From Alcaligenaceae bacterium (lineage in GTDB: Bacteria > Pseudomonadota > Gammaproteobacteria > Burkholderiales > Burkholderiaceae_B): a DNA stretch of 32,873 bases. Shown here piece by piece: positions 1 through 7,779 of the stretch. Made by a program: the position numbers and the translations under genes. Position 1 is the stretch's first letter; the number at the start of each line of letters is the position of its first letter. The stretch covers positions 1 through 32,873 of the forward strand of contig CANCOC010000037.1 of assembly GCA_947379755.1 (NCBI GenBank). The letters run 5' to 3'. The notes below the pieces were generated by a model. That model searched no databases. It saw only the letters and a list, made by a program, of their open reading frames with translations, and had not been told where the DNA came from.

Positions 1-633
1 CAGATGCTGGAGAATCTGCTGCACACGGTCGTGATCAAGCTGGATCTGTGGAGCAATCGTGTCATCTGCCACCTGAGGATCAGCATCATGCACCCAGATC
101 GAAGGGGTATCGAGCAACTGGCGCAGTGACTCATCACCCTGCGCCTCGATTGCCACCGTGGAGACAACAGCCACACCAAGCTCAGCAGAAAGCGCCGAAA
201 CATCCACATGGATTCCGCGGGCACGCGCCTCGTCAGACATGTTGAGCGCGACAACAAAGGGCATATTGAGTCGTTGCACGGCCAGGACCAGTCGCAAGCT
301 CCGGCGCAAATTAGTCGCATCCACGACACAAACAACCAGGTCAGGACGTTTTTCACCCTTAGCACGACCAGCCAGTACATCGCAGGTCACACGCTCATCC
401 AGTGAACGGGGGTACAGACTGTAGGTACCTGGCAAATCCAGAATTCGCAGGGTTTTGCCGGTCGGTGTAGTTAAACGCCCTTCTTTGCGCTCTACAGTGA
501 CGCCAGCATAATTTGCAACCTTTTGGCGGCTGCCAGTCAGACGGTTAAAGAGCGCCGTTTTGCCGCAGTTGGGATTGCCCACTAGTGCGATCAGTGGTCC
601 GGTGGCATGGAAATAGACACGCGACTCACTCAT
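1..633 (-). CDS. feoB: Ferrous iron transport protein B, N-terminal G domain (partial)
   Basis: The reading frame starts at an ATG at 633 and runs off the left edge, so only about the first 211 residues are present. It imports Fe2+ across the inner membrane; the part visible is the cytosolic GTPase domain. Motifs seen: G1 GNPNCGKT near residue 18, the G2 threonine in AGVTVERKEG, G3 DLPGTYSL, and G4 NMSD. These are the standard FeoB G-protein signatures. The start overlaps the end of feoA by 8 bases, which indicates translational coupling. The membrane gate domains lie outside the window and cannot be judged. Confidence 0.95.
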   Translation of the reverse strand, partial: MSESRVYFHATGPLIALVGNPNCGKTALFNRLTGSRQKVANYAGVTVERKEGRLTTPTGKTLRILDLPGTYSLYPRSLDERVTCDVLAGRAKGEKRPDLVVCVVDATNLRRSLRLVLAVQRLNMPFVVALNMSDEARARGIHVDVSALSAELGVAVVSTVAIEAQGDESLRQLLDTPSIWVHDADPQVADDTIAPQIQLDHDRVQQILQHL

Positions 634-877
634 GATCTGGCTCTGAAGAAATATCAATACAGGCAGCTTCAGCCGCACGCAATGCGAAGGTAGACATGCC
701 AATACGAACCACCAGTGGATCTGCTCCCGGCATTGCACGCCTGAGCAAAACAATCTGCTCGCCCGGCATAAAACCCAACTCATTGAGTTGTCGCTCGCAA
801 TCTGGCATGTCGGCACTATGCCGAACGGCGACGATGCGATAGGGATGTCCGATACGGGCTTGAGGGAGCTGTTCCAT
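626..877 (-). CDS. feoA: Ferrous iron transport protein A (SH3-like)
   Basis: This 83-residue protein has the size and pattern of FeoA: a small SH3-like cytosolic partner of FeoB, with motifs CERQLNELGFMPGEQIVLLRRAM (shown split: CERQLNELGF then MPGEQI) and a final VVRIGMSTFALRAAEA block. FeoA is thought to regulate or assemble the FeoB iron channel. It lies directly upstream of feoB, with an 8-base overlap, the usual feoAB order. A probable Fur site lies about 35-50 bases upstream of the start. The Shine-Dalgarno is weak (GACTCC on the coding strand), so the start rests on length and family fit. Confidence 0.92.
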   Translation of the reverse strand: MEQLPQARIGHPYRIVAVRHSADMPDCERQLNELGFMPGEQIVLLRRAMPGADPLVVRIGMSTFALRAAEAACIDISSEPDHE

Positions 878-910
878 GGCGAGGAGTCTAAATGATGCAA
901 AAACTCAAAC

Positions 911-929
911 GATAACGATTCTTATTCTA
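911..929 (-). promoter_or_regulatory. Probable Fur box upstream of feoAB
   Basis: The 19 bases GATAACGATTCTTATTCTA match the classical Fur consensus GATAATGATAATCATTATC at about 13 of 19 positions by eye. The site lies 34 bases upstream of the feoA start, where Fe2+-Fur would block the promoter. Role inferred from position and family knowledge. The surrounding spacer 878-1182 (305 bases) otherwise shows only a short imperfect GC-rich hairpin near 970-988 and the start region of the HD-GYP gene; no gene was seen in it. Confidence 0.6.
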
Positions 930-1182
930 CTCGAAATCACACGAAATCATGACTAATTTCAAAGACTTCCGGCCTGACGTCCTGGCCGTGGGCGTGACAC
1001 CTCAGCTTGGTCACAGTACCTAAGAATAATAACCATACAAAAATTAAGTCTTTATGCTTAGACCTAAAGGATATACGCCATAGCGTCTACACTAGTTGCT
1101 TGGAAGTTGCTTGGACAGCCAGTGATGCTTGTCTCTTGTGGTTCGAATAGTTAAAAATAAAATAACCTAAGGTGTACTTTAG

Positions 1183-1851
1183 ATGCAGCAAGAACACTTA
1201 GACGACCACCCCGATGCAAGCATGGCCCAGGCACTAGAACAGGCACGGACCGACCTCGCACTGACGCAACGCGAAACGATCCAGGCGATATTCAAAACGA
1301 TGGAATCGCGTGACGCCTATACCGCAGGCCATCAAAAACAGGTCGCTCTGATTGCTGCAGCGATTGCAGAAGAACTCGGACTGTCTGCAGACGATATTCA
1401 ATCCATCTATCTGGCAGGCCTGGTCCACGATATTGGCAAAATAGCCATCCCATCAGAGATCCTGACAAAACCTTCTCGCCTGACGCATATCGAAATGCAA
1501 CTTGTTCAACAGCATGCACAAATCGGCTATGAGATTCTTAAAGACGTTCCGTTCCCCTGGCCAATCGCCGAGATGGTCCACCAGCACCATGAACGGATGG
1601 ACGGAAGCGGATATCCTCAAAAACTATCCGGTGATGAAATTTGCATCGGCGCAAGGATTCTGGCTGTGGCGGACACAATCGAATCCATGGCATTTCATCG
1701 CCCGTATCGTGTCGCATTGGGATTAAAAGCGGCAATGGATGTGATTCGCGCCTGTGCGGGCAAGGAACTCGATCAGTCCGTCGCTCAGGCAACCTTACGT
1801 GTGATGGGTGAATTGCAGACACTGGACAAACTGCTGGAAAGGAAATTCTAA
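1183..1851 (+). CDS. Stand-alone HD-GYP domain phosphodiesterase
   Basis: A 222-residue cytosolic protein that is essentially one HD-GYP domain, the family that hydrolyses cyclic di-GMP. The metal-binding HD pair is at residues 82-83 (VHDIGK), further histidines follow, and the signature HHERMDGSGYP sits at 135-145 with the GYP at 143-145 intact. All key residues look present, so it should be active. There is no receiver, PAS or membrane segment; residues 1-35 look like a short helical lead. AAGGTG at 1169-1174 is a suitable ribosome binding site eight bases before the ATG. It is monocistronic; the next gene is convergent. The signal it answers is unknown. Confidence 0.9.
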   Translation: MQQEHLDDHPDASMAQALEQARTDLALTQRETIQAIFKTMESRDAYTAGHQKQVALIAAAIAEELGLSADDIQSIYLAGLVHDIGKIAIPSEILTKPSRLTHIEMQLVQQHAQIGYEILKDVPFPWPIAEMVHQHHERMDGSGYPQKLSGDEICIGARILAVADTIESMAFHRPYRVALGLKAAMDVIRACAGKELDQSVAQATLRVMGELQTLDKLLERKF

Positions 1852-1911
1852 GGCACCTGGCTAACAGGCAGCAAAAGGATCTTTAACAATCATCCAGGCA
1901 GCGTCACTGAC

Positions 1912-3957
1912 TCAATTCAGCTTGCGCAACTTGGGAGGATTCGATACAAAGGGCTTGACACCAAGTGCCTCATTAATCTCATTGGGATAAATCAGCTTGC
2001 CGCGTGTAATCACCGCAGCAACCTTGCGGATATCCTCAATATTCTTGGTTGGATCACCATCAATTAAAATCATATCCGCCATCTTGCCAATCGAAATACT
2101 TCCACGCTCACTGAGTGTGTTGGTGTACTTTGCGCCATTGAGTGTTGCAACCTGAATTGCCTGGGCCGGAGTCAATCCGGCCTTGACATACAAAGCCAGC
2201 TCACTATGCAGGCTAAAGCCTGCCAGCGCGTCCGTCCCCGCTACGATTGGCACACCAGCGCGATACAGTCGCCCAACGAAATCAATCATTTTTTTATAGG
2301 ATGCCTCATAGCGTTTAGCTGTTTTGTCATCTGGGATTTTCATCGTCGAGGTTTTAAAACTTCGCTTGATGTCAGGCGGCATAAAGTTGGCAATCGTCTT
2401 GTACGGATCTGCAACTTCGCCGTCACGCTGCTTAATAAAATCAAAGGTAGTCAGCGTTGGATCGACAACGATATTATTTCTTTTTAACTTGTCGATGAAC
2501 TCAAGAACTTCAGGTGAGTTCAGATCAAGATCGCCCGCTTTTTCGGCGGGTAAATAAAATCGTTCGAGTGTTCGGGTATCTGTCGTATCGGTAGACATGA
2601 AATTCAAAAACAGCTGGTTGATGTGATGCAGCTCATCAAACCCGACATCCACCGCATCATCTGCGCGCATAAAAGCCGGGACATGTCCGCTGATTTTCAG
2701 TCCTCTTTTGTGCGCATACGAAATGGTCTCAGGCATCAACTCGCGTGGAAATGAGTTGTAAATTTTAAGTTGCGCATACCCTCGCATTGCATACCAGTCG
2801 ATCGCATGTTTTGTATCATTCAAATCGCTGATCAAAATCCCGTCATGAGCGGAATATGCGCTTTCCCCATCCACAAAACCTGCAGGAATCAGACGTGGAG
2901 ACAACAGCCGCCCCTCGGCAATCTCATCAATCATCAACTGCAATTCGGAGTTTGAGTTACCAAGATCCCTGACAGAAGTCACCCCGGCAGTGAGATGATA
3001 TGAAGCAGACCAGCGGTTAACGTGTGTATGCATGTCATACAGACCAGGCAGCATCACACGGCCCGCAGCGTCCAGCTCACTGTCGACCGGCGTCAGATTG
3101 ACTCCGGCAGGAAATATGGCAGTTATTCGTCCCCTCAGCACATACACATCGGAAGGGGCGGAAAGCAAAGCGGTTTCTGAGTTGAAGATGCGTGCATTGC
3201 GAATAGCGGTCAAACCCGGCATCGGATGCTGTAATTGCTGTGCCCGATGCTCAAGGATTTTGGCAGAAGCCTCTTCCTGACTCTTTTTCAGCTCAGCCAG
3301 ATTCGACTGCCACCCTTCCTTGATCACGGCATAGTTGCCAGGGAGAATCGCAGCAAAAAGATGATTTTCAGCATCGGTCGTTGCCCAGAAAAACTGTGGG
3401 CTCAAACCGACGCCGGTTTGCATGACTAACTGAACAACCTGTTTTTCATCATCATGCGTCACTACCGCCTCACCCAGCCTATGCTGAACAAGCGTGCCTT
3501 CGGGCAGCAAACGCAGCGTGCCGTTCCTTGAGCCATACAGCGCAGTGATCATCAATGAATTGATTTCCCACGAGGAGTCAAGCGGCAAATAAAAAGCAGG
3601 ACCTTTCAGGCGCTTGCTTCCGCGCTCGGATTTTGACGTCCACTCGGCCAGCCCCCCCTTACGCGTGAAACGTTCATCGACCGCTCCACCCATTTCGGAG
3701 GTGCCGGTGACACGGTATTCAAGCATGGTCTGATCCGGACCGATCCTGATAAATTCATCAAGCGTTGGACCACGCCCATTTTCCTTGAAATCAAAATGTA
3801 CTTTGAGCGTATCGGGGCTCGGTCGTTCAACAATTTGCTCACCTGCAACGGTACCGTTATCCAGCAAAATTGTGTAGCGGATTGTTTTTATAGCCTGACC
3901 GTGCGCAGTGGCCAGCAGACCAACACACAAGAGAACCGCAACGAAGAACTTGAGCAT
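1912..3957 (-). CDS. Exported amidohydrolase-family metal-dependent hydrolase
   Basis: About 681 residues from the ATG at 3957, chosen because it gives a clean Sec signal peptide (MLKFFVAVLLCVGLLATAHG, cleavage near AHGQ); an upstream TTG at 3990 would add 11 residues. Residues up to about 245 form a beta-rich region of unknown fold. From about 250 the imidazolonepropionase/prolidase-like amidohydrolase domain follows: metal ligands HTH at about 310-312, GHVPAF and ELHHINQ, GTDAL, then ATLNGAKY and the closing GSISIGKMADMILIDGDP. It is therefore probably a periplasmic zinc hydrolase acting on an amide, dipeptide or ester; the substrate cannot be told. It is divergent from the DedA gene and convergent with the HD-GYP gene. 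Confidence 0.85.
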   Translation of the reverse strand: MLKFFVAVLLCVGLLATAHGQAIKTIRYTILLDNGTVAGEQIVERPSPDTLKVHFDFKENGRGPTLDEFIRIGPDQTMLEYRVTGTSEMGGAVDERFTRKGGLAEWTSKSERGSKRLKGPAFYLPLDSSWEINSLMITALYGSRNGTLRLLPEGTLVQHRLGEAVVTHDDEKQVVQLVMQTGVGLSPQFFWATTDAENHLFAAILPGNYAVIKEGWQSNLAELKKSQEEASAKILEHRAQQLQHPMPGLTAIRNARIFNSETALLSAPSDVYVLRGRITAIFPAGVNLTPVDSELDAAGRVMLPGLYDMHTHVNRWSASYHLTAGVTSVRDLGNSNSELQLMIDEIAEGRLLSPRLIPAGFVDGESAYSAHDGILISDLNDTKHAIDWYAMRGYAQLKIYNSFPRELMPETISYAHKRGLKISGHVPAFMRADDAVDVGFDELHHINQLFLNFMSTDTTDTRTLERFYLPAEKAGDLDLNSPEVLEFIDKLKRNNIVVDPTLTTFDFIKQRDGEVADPYKTIANFMPPDIKRSFKTSTMKIPDDKTAKRYEASYKKMIDFVGRLYRAGVPIVAGTDALAGFSLHSELALYVKAGLTPAQAIQVATLNGAKYTNTLSERGSISIGKMADMILIDGDPTKNIEDIRKVAAVITRGKLIYPNEINEALGVKPFVSNPPKLRKLN

Positions 3958-4170
3958 ACGTGAGACGATGAACACTTCCAAGTGAAACAACAGGCCGGTT
4001 TCAAGTGCCGCCTTGAACGGTAAGTGGTTGAGTCAACCACGAATACGTAACGTTGCTATTATACAAACATACATTCCAGGTATTTTGTGATGACAAACCA
4101 AACACGGACACCAGCGGCGACTTTCATGAAGTTCGGGTAACGCGTCCTTGGCATTCAACCCTCAGATACT

Positions 4171-4191
4171 GCGGGCGACCGACTCGCCCGC
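4171..4191. other. GC-rich perfect hairpin in the dedA leader
   Basis: GCGGGCGA (4171-4178) and TCGCCCGC (4184-4191) form a perfect 8-bp stem with a 5-base loop. No T-tract follows, so it does not look like an intrinsic terminator. It lies about 50 bases upstream of the DedA start, in a 284-base spacer that shows no other gene-like feature. Confidence 0.5.
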
Positions 4192-4241
4192 GTGCCGGAC
4201 ATTACCGGGCAACCGCTCAGAGCACATATAGGAAATATGGC

Positions 4242-5171
4242 ATGGATCTTTCCCAGCTCACCGAAGCCCTCAGGCACGATGCAACCTGGATCGTGTTTCT
4301 GAATGTTCTGCTTCAGCAAGCAGGCTTGCCGGTACCTGCCGTACCAACACTGCTGCTTGCGGGCAGTCTGTCCGCCAGTCCCAGTCAGCTCCTGCTCGTC
4401 TGGATAGCAGCCATCGCTGCATCGGTTGCTGCAGACTGGGTCTGGTATCGCGCGGGACGCCGCTTTGGGTACCGGGTCTTATCAGGCCTGTGCAAGATCT
4501 CCATTAATCCCGGCTCATGTGTGGGTCAGGCCGAGGCCCGGTTCAGACGCTGGGGACTCACTTCACTTGTGGTTGCAAAACTCATTCCTGGTTTTTCGAC
4601 AGTTGCCCCCCCCATCGCAGGAGCTTTGCGTATAGGGCTCACAGGATTTCTGCTGGCGTCAGCTATCGGAGCTGCCTTATGGTCGGGACTGGGGCTGGTG
4701 ATCGGATGGATGCTGCGTAGCGAAGTTCAGGCTGCAATTGTTTTCTTGAACTTGCACACGACCAGCATGCTGTATCTGATCGTGGCGGGATGCATCTTAT
4801 GGATCGGCTGGAAACTTCTACAAAAATACAGATTTCGGAAATTGTCCGCTCTGCTCCATATTACGATCGATGAATTGCTTGAGTTACTCGGCCAGCAAAG
4901 TCCCCCTATGCTGCTGGATCTGCGGGGACAGGGTCTGGCGGCTCAGACACAGGCTATTCCTGGCGCAACAGTGGCCGACTATGAGGGGCTGCTTGAGGTC
5001 GTGAATGCCTGGCCCAGAGAGCACCCAATCGTCACGCTCTGTGCATGCCCTGAAGACGCAACAGCCATACAAGCCGCCCAGAAGCTCCTGAAAGCAGGAT
5101 TTACTTCCGTCCGCCCACTCAAGGGCGGCTACCAGGCATGGGCAGATGCCACGCGTCACAAAGACTCCTGA
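4242..5171 (+). CDS. DedA-family membrane protein fused to a C-terminal rhodanese domain
   Basis: I start this at ATG 4242 (309 residues) because TAGGAA at 4229-4234 is well placed and DedA homology begins there; the open frame runs upstream to 4053 but that part has no family character. Residues about 1-195 are a DedA/SNARE-associated membrane domain with several hydrophobic helices and the typical LPVPAVPTLLLAG and KLIPGFSTVAPPIAG patterns. Residues about 205-305 are a rhodanese fold on the cytosolic side with LLDLRGQG and a loop LCACPEDATA carrying candidate sulfur-accepting cysteines. DedA proteins act in lipid-carrier or membrane homeostasis; the role of the rhodanese part is unknown. 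This two-domain arrangement is known in proteobacteria. Confidence 0.9.
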   Translation: MDLSQLTEALRHDATWIVFLNVLLQQAGLPVPAVPTLLLAGSLSASPSQLLLVWIAAIAASVAADWVWYRAGRRFGYRVLSGLCKISINPGSCVGQAEARFRRWGLTSLVVAKLIPGFSTVAPPIAGALRIGLTGFLLASAIGAALWSGLGLVIGWMLRSEVQAAIVFLNLHTTSMLYLIVAGCILWIGWKLLQKYRFRKLSALLHITIDELLELLGQQSPPMLLDLRGQGLAAQTQAIPGATVADYEGLLEVVNAWPREHPIVTLCACPEDATAIQAAQKLLKAGFTSVRPLKGGYQAWADATRHKDS

Positions 5172-5194
5172 CGTCATCTGGCCCGCTGCTAGGG

Positions 5195-5200
5195 TATAAT
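5195..5200 (+). promoter_or_regulatory. Probable -10 element of the riboswitch transcript
   Basis: A perfect TATAAT lies about 14-19 bases before the conserved 5' start of the riboswitch (GGGGAGTAGCC), which places the transcription start near 5207, just ahead of the aptamer. No convincing -35 is seen at 17-base spacing. Confidence 0.55.
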
Positions 5201-5207
5201 TTATGCG

Positions 5208-5345
5208 TTCATTGGGGAGTAGCCTCTCTTCTACCGAAGAGGCTCATGTCAACATACTTGGTTCTCAAAACCATGGCATGAGCAGTTTAATTTCCTGGCA
5301 AGACCTTTGATTACATTGCCTCTCGTTTGGCCGGGAGAGCGTTGT
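5208..5345 (+). ncRNA. yybP-ykoY manganese riboswitch
   Basis: The leader has the conserved blocks of the yybP-ykoY aptamer in order: GGGGAGTAGCC (5214-5224), a variable hairpin (CCTCT...AGAGG), GTCAACATACT, a second variable arm, GGCATGAGC, then GGCAAGACCTTTGATTACA and TTGCCTC. This family binds Mn2+ and turns on manganese export or related genes. It sits directly upstream of a GDT1/UPF0016 gene, a frequent partner. Downstream, GGCCGG (5329-5334) can pair with CCGGCC (5363-5368) just before the ribosome binding site, a possible expression platform. The 3' limit is approximate. Confidence 0.9.
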
Positions 5346-5380
5346 AGTCATTCGTCTAATTACCGGCCTTGGAATAATAA

Positions 5381-5959
5381 ATGGAAGCCCTACTCATCTC
5401 GACTGGCGTTGTTGCACTTGCAGAAATCGGCGACAAAACCCAGCTTCTAGCGTTCATTCTTGCTGCGCGCTTCAAAAAACCTGTCCCAATTATTTTTGGC
5501 ATACTCTGTGCCACGCTCGTCAATCATGGCTTAGCTGGTGCCCTGGGCGCCTGGATCACCTCTGCGGTCAGTCCGGAGATCATGCGCTGGGTCCTGGGCG
5601 CATCCTTTATCGGCATGGCCATCTGGACCATGATCCCGGACAAGATTGAGGAGGAAGAAACACAAATTGCAAAGAAACTCGGTGTGTTTGGTGCAACCCT
5701 CATCACATTCTTTCTCGCAGAAATGGGTGATAAAACCCAGATCGCCACAGTTGCGATGGCCGCTCACTACCCCAACCCACTCATGGTCGTGGCCGGAACC
5801 ACCCTTGGCATGCTGATTGCCGATGTTCCAGCAGTGTTTATCGGCGACAAACTGGCGAACAAGATTCCGATGAAACTGGTACATACGATTGCAGCCTGCA
5901 TCTTTGCTGCCATGGGTGTCGCAACACTGCTGGGTGCAGGAAAAAGCCTGGGGTTTTAA
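5381..5959 (+). CDS. GDT1/TMEM165 (UPF0016) family cation exporter, probably Mn2+
   Basis: A 192-residue polytopic membrane protein made of two homologous halves, each with the UPF0016 signature: EIGDKT at residues 15-20 and EMGDKT at 114-119, the acidic residues that bind the cation. A charged cytosolic linker (DKIEEEETQ) separates the halves. Bacterial members (MntX/MneA type) export Mn2+; eukaryotic Gdt1 carries Ca2+/Mn2+. The manganese riboswitch in its leader supports a Mn2+ role and induction by Mn2+. TTGGAA at 5369-5374 precedes the ATG. Its stop codon overlaps that of the convergent cytochrome b561 gene. Confidence 0.92.
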   Translation: MEALLISTGVVALAEIGDKTQLLAFILAARFKKPVPIIFGILCATLVNHGLAGALGAWITSAVSPEIMRWVLGASFIGMAIWTMIPDKIEEEETQIAKKLGVFGATLITFFLAEMGDKTQIATVAMAAHYPNPLMVVAGTTLGMLIADVPAVFIGDKLANKIPMKLVHTIAACIFAAMGVATLLGAGKSLGF

Positions 5960-6678
5960 ACGAACTGGTAAATCCACCAGCTCAGGACGCCCAACAAAAG
6001 CAAGCCCCCAACGATTTTCCCATCCTTTTTAATGAGATCGGGTCCCGGACCACTGGTTCGGCCCGTGATCATTGGCATGGCCTGGTTTTTCCAGCGCAAC
6101 AGACTCAGCATTGCAATCAGTACCAGATGTGCAATCACGAGAAACAAATAGAATTCTCCAACAGCCTCATGAATGTGTTGCAGCCATTTGCCACCCCATT
6201 CGTTATAGGTCGCATAGCCTGTCAGCGTGATCGGAATAACGGTCAGCAGCAACGCCGCAACCGCAAGCGCCATCAAAATATTTTGCCCCTGCTGCCACTT
6301 GATATCTGACAACGACTTGAGCGTCCGAAACGATTTCAGCCAGCCAAACGTACCGGAAAGCTTGCGCGCGAGTACCCCGAGTCTCGCATGCCTGGGCCCA
6401 ATCAGTCCCCATACCAGCCGAAAACCAAGCAAACCCGCCATCGTATAACCTAACGTCACATGTAGCAGGCGAAAGCTTTCACCGTCAGCCGTGACGTACG
6501 CCCCGACAAAACAGAATGCAAAAAGCCAATGAAACATTCGAGTCGGAATGTCGACGACTTTGCGCGTGGATCGGGCAAGCTGCGTCTTGTTTGCTGATGG
6601 CGCTTGTTGCGCAATTGTCGCAGCCGATGTCGTCACCGTTGAGGGAGGGATAGAAATGTTCATGTTCGTTCCAGTCAT
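5956..6678 (-). CDS. Cytochrome b561-family membrane electron carrier
   Basis: About 240 residues. The ATG at 6678 overlaps the previous stop as ATGA; an ATG at 6663 (five residues shorter, GGAA before it) is an alternative. After a Ser/Thr-rich lead come four to five membrane helices with histidines placed to ligate two b hemes: RMFHWLFAF, FRLLHVTLGY, and HIHEAVGEFYLFLVIAHLVL. This is the bacterial cytochrome b561 / Ni-hydrogenase b-subunit fold. As last gene of an SHP-diheme cytochrome-b561 operon it probably passes electrons from the quinone pool to the diheme cytochrome c. It overlaps the convergent UPF0016 gene by four bases. Confidence 0.9.
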   Translation of the reverse strand: MTGTNMNISIPPSTVTTSAATIAQQAPSANKTQLARSTRKVVDIPTRMFHWLFAFCFVGAYVTADGESFRLLHVTLGYTMAGLLGFRLVWGLIGPRHARLGVLARKLSGTFGWLKSFRTLKSLSDIKWQQGQNILMALAVAALLLTVIPITLTGYATYNEWGGKWLQHIHEAVGEFYLFLVIAHLVLIAMLSLLRWKNQAMPMITGRTSGPGPDLIKKDGKIVGGLLLLGVLSWWIYQFV

Positions 6679-7202
6679 TGAGGAATTCGGATATTGCGTT
6701 CGCGATAATCGCCCTGCTCTGCCTGTGTGTGACAGGCGGCACAATTCGAGGCACTCTTGATGGAGGGACGCACCCAGACGTCAGTACCGATCTCACGATG
6801 CTTTCGTACAAACCAGCTTGACGCTGTCACACGATCTTCAGCCGGCGCCTCTTTCACGCGTTTGTAGGTTCCGGCATTTACTTGCAACCAGCCACCAATC
6901 TCCCTGATCGTATCGGCGTCTATCGATGCATCCGTCCCATAATGCGTCTCCAGTCCTTTCATCAGATGTGCCCACGACTGCGCGGGCAGCATTCCAGGCG
7001 GATAGGCAAGGTGACAGGCTGCACATTCCGTCTGATAAGACTTCAACATCGTTACTGGCCCAAACTTTTTGTTGTCTGCCTGCGCGTCTGGCATCCCAAG
7101 CATCAATGCAGTCATGGCGCCCCAGACAAAGAAAGCTCCTGCTTTCCAGGTGGAATGCGAACGGCGCGAGCGCAACATATTGATTCCCGCATGTAAAGAC
7201 AT
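6675..7202 (-). CDS. Diheme cytochrome c (DHC family)
   Basis: About 175 residues from ATG 7202, with TTTTGGAG six bases upstream; the adjacent ATG 7205 is equally in frame. A basic lead and a hydrophobic segment form an export signal ending near DAQADNKK. Two heme c sites are seen, both CAACH: residues 60-64 and 154-158. The spacing and the motif YQTECAACHLAYPPGMLP fit the diheme cytochrome c known as the electron donor to Sphaeroides heme protein. The gene lies between the SHP and b561 genes, with a short spacer before it and an ATGA overlap after it, so the three products probably form one periplasm-membrane electron chain. Confidence 0.88.
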   Translation of the reverse strand: MSLHAGINMLRSRRSHSTWKAGAFFVWGAMTALMLGMPDAQADNKKFGPVTMLKSYQTECAACHLAYPPGMLPAQSWAHLMKGLETHYGTDASIDADTIREIGGWLQVNAGTYKRVKEAPAEDRVTASSWFVRKHREIGTDVWVRPSIKSASNCAACHTQAEQGDYRERNIRIPQ

Positions 7203-7222
7203 CATCTTCTCCAAAAGGCGCC

Positions 7223-7618
7223 TCAAAGCTTCAGGCTGAGCAAATACGCCAGCACATCGGCTTTTTCGGCTGCCTGACATTCCCGCTCAAGCACGTCCTT
7301 GCAATTACGTCGAAACCATTTGTCGATCTTGGCGGCATCAGTAAAGGCCTGCGGATTGGCGGCAGGCGCAAGGGGCTTGATTAACTTGCTGGTTGAGGCA
7401 TGCTTGCCCTCGGTCACGGGCGGCGTCCCGTGGCAGGATGCACAGCTCCATTTGCCACCATGAGGATGATTAAAAAACAGATCCCCCTTCTGCGCGTTAC
7501 CTGGCTGGCCGGCCTGATCCGACCAGTGCTCAAGCTGTGCCTGGGGTGTAGTGTCACCGGCATAGGCTGGGGCGATGACGCACATCATCATTAGCAGTAA
7601 TATTGTTTTCAGATTCAT
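7223..7618 (-). CDS. SHP-type monoheme cytochrome c (DUF1924)
   Basis: 131 residues from ATG 7618. A signal peptide (MNLKTILLLMMMCVIAPAYA) precedes one heme c site, CASCH at 59-63. The C-terminal motif WFRRNCKDVLERECQAAEK is typical of Sphaeroides heme protein: Asn105 matches the unusual axial asparagine, and Cys106/Cys114 match the disulfide next to it. Family members can bind O2 or NO at the heme; the physiological task is still unclear. It heads the operon SHP, diheme cytochrome, b561 and is divergent from a PepSY and two-component operon. No strong ribosome binding site is visible. Confidence 0.88.
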   Translation of the reverse strand: MNLKTILLLMMMCVIAPAYAGDTTPQAQLEHWSDQAGQPGNAQKGDLFFNHPHGGKWSCASCHGTPPVTEGKHASTSKLIKPLAPAANPQAFTDAAKIDKWFRRNCKDVLERECQAAEKADVLAYLLSLKL

Positions 7619-7678
7619 AACGGTTTCTTGTGTCTCATTGAACGGTGAGCTGATGGAATCATTCTGACAAACACAAGC

Positions 7679-7717
7679 TGTATAAAGTCTGAACCATCCG
7701 TTCATCTCTTGTTCATC
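7679..7717 (-). promoter_or_regulatory. Probable shp promoter with OmpR-type direct repeat
   Basis: On the minus strand the repeat GATGAAC-N4-GATGAAC (plus-strand GTTCATC at 7700-7706 and 7711-7717) has an 11-bp period, the form bound by OmpR/PmrA/QseB-type regulators. It overlaps the place of the -35 box, and a -10-like TATACA (7679-7684) follows at suitable spacing. This suggests activation of the shp operon by the divergently encoded response regulator. Position and period are seen; the regulator assignment is inference. Confidence 0.5.
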
Positions 7718-7779
7718 ATCAATCGGGCACCATGATGGATGCATGCACCATTCGTTGCAGCACACTGCAATCAAAGGAG

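Noticed and set aside
970..988. CGGCC/GGCCG hairpin as a terminator
   Set aside because: Stem of five bases without a T-run; too weak.
4053..4241. N-terminal extension of the DedA-rhodanese reading frame
   Set aside because: The extra 63 residues are Arg/Thr-rich without family character and contain a strong RNA hairpin; the ATG at 4242 has a better ribosome binding site and begins the DedA homology.
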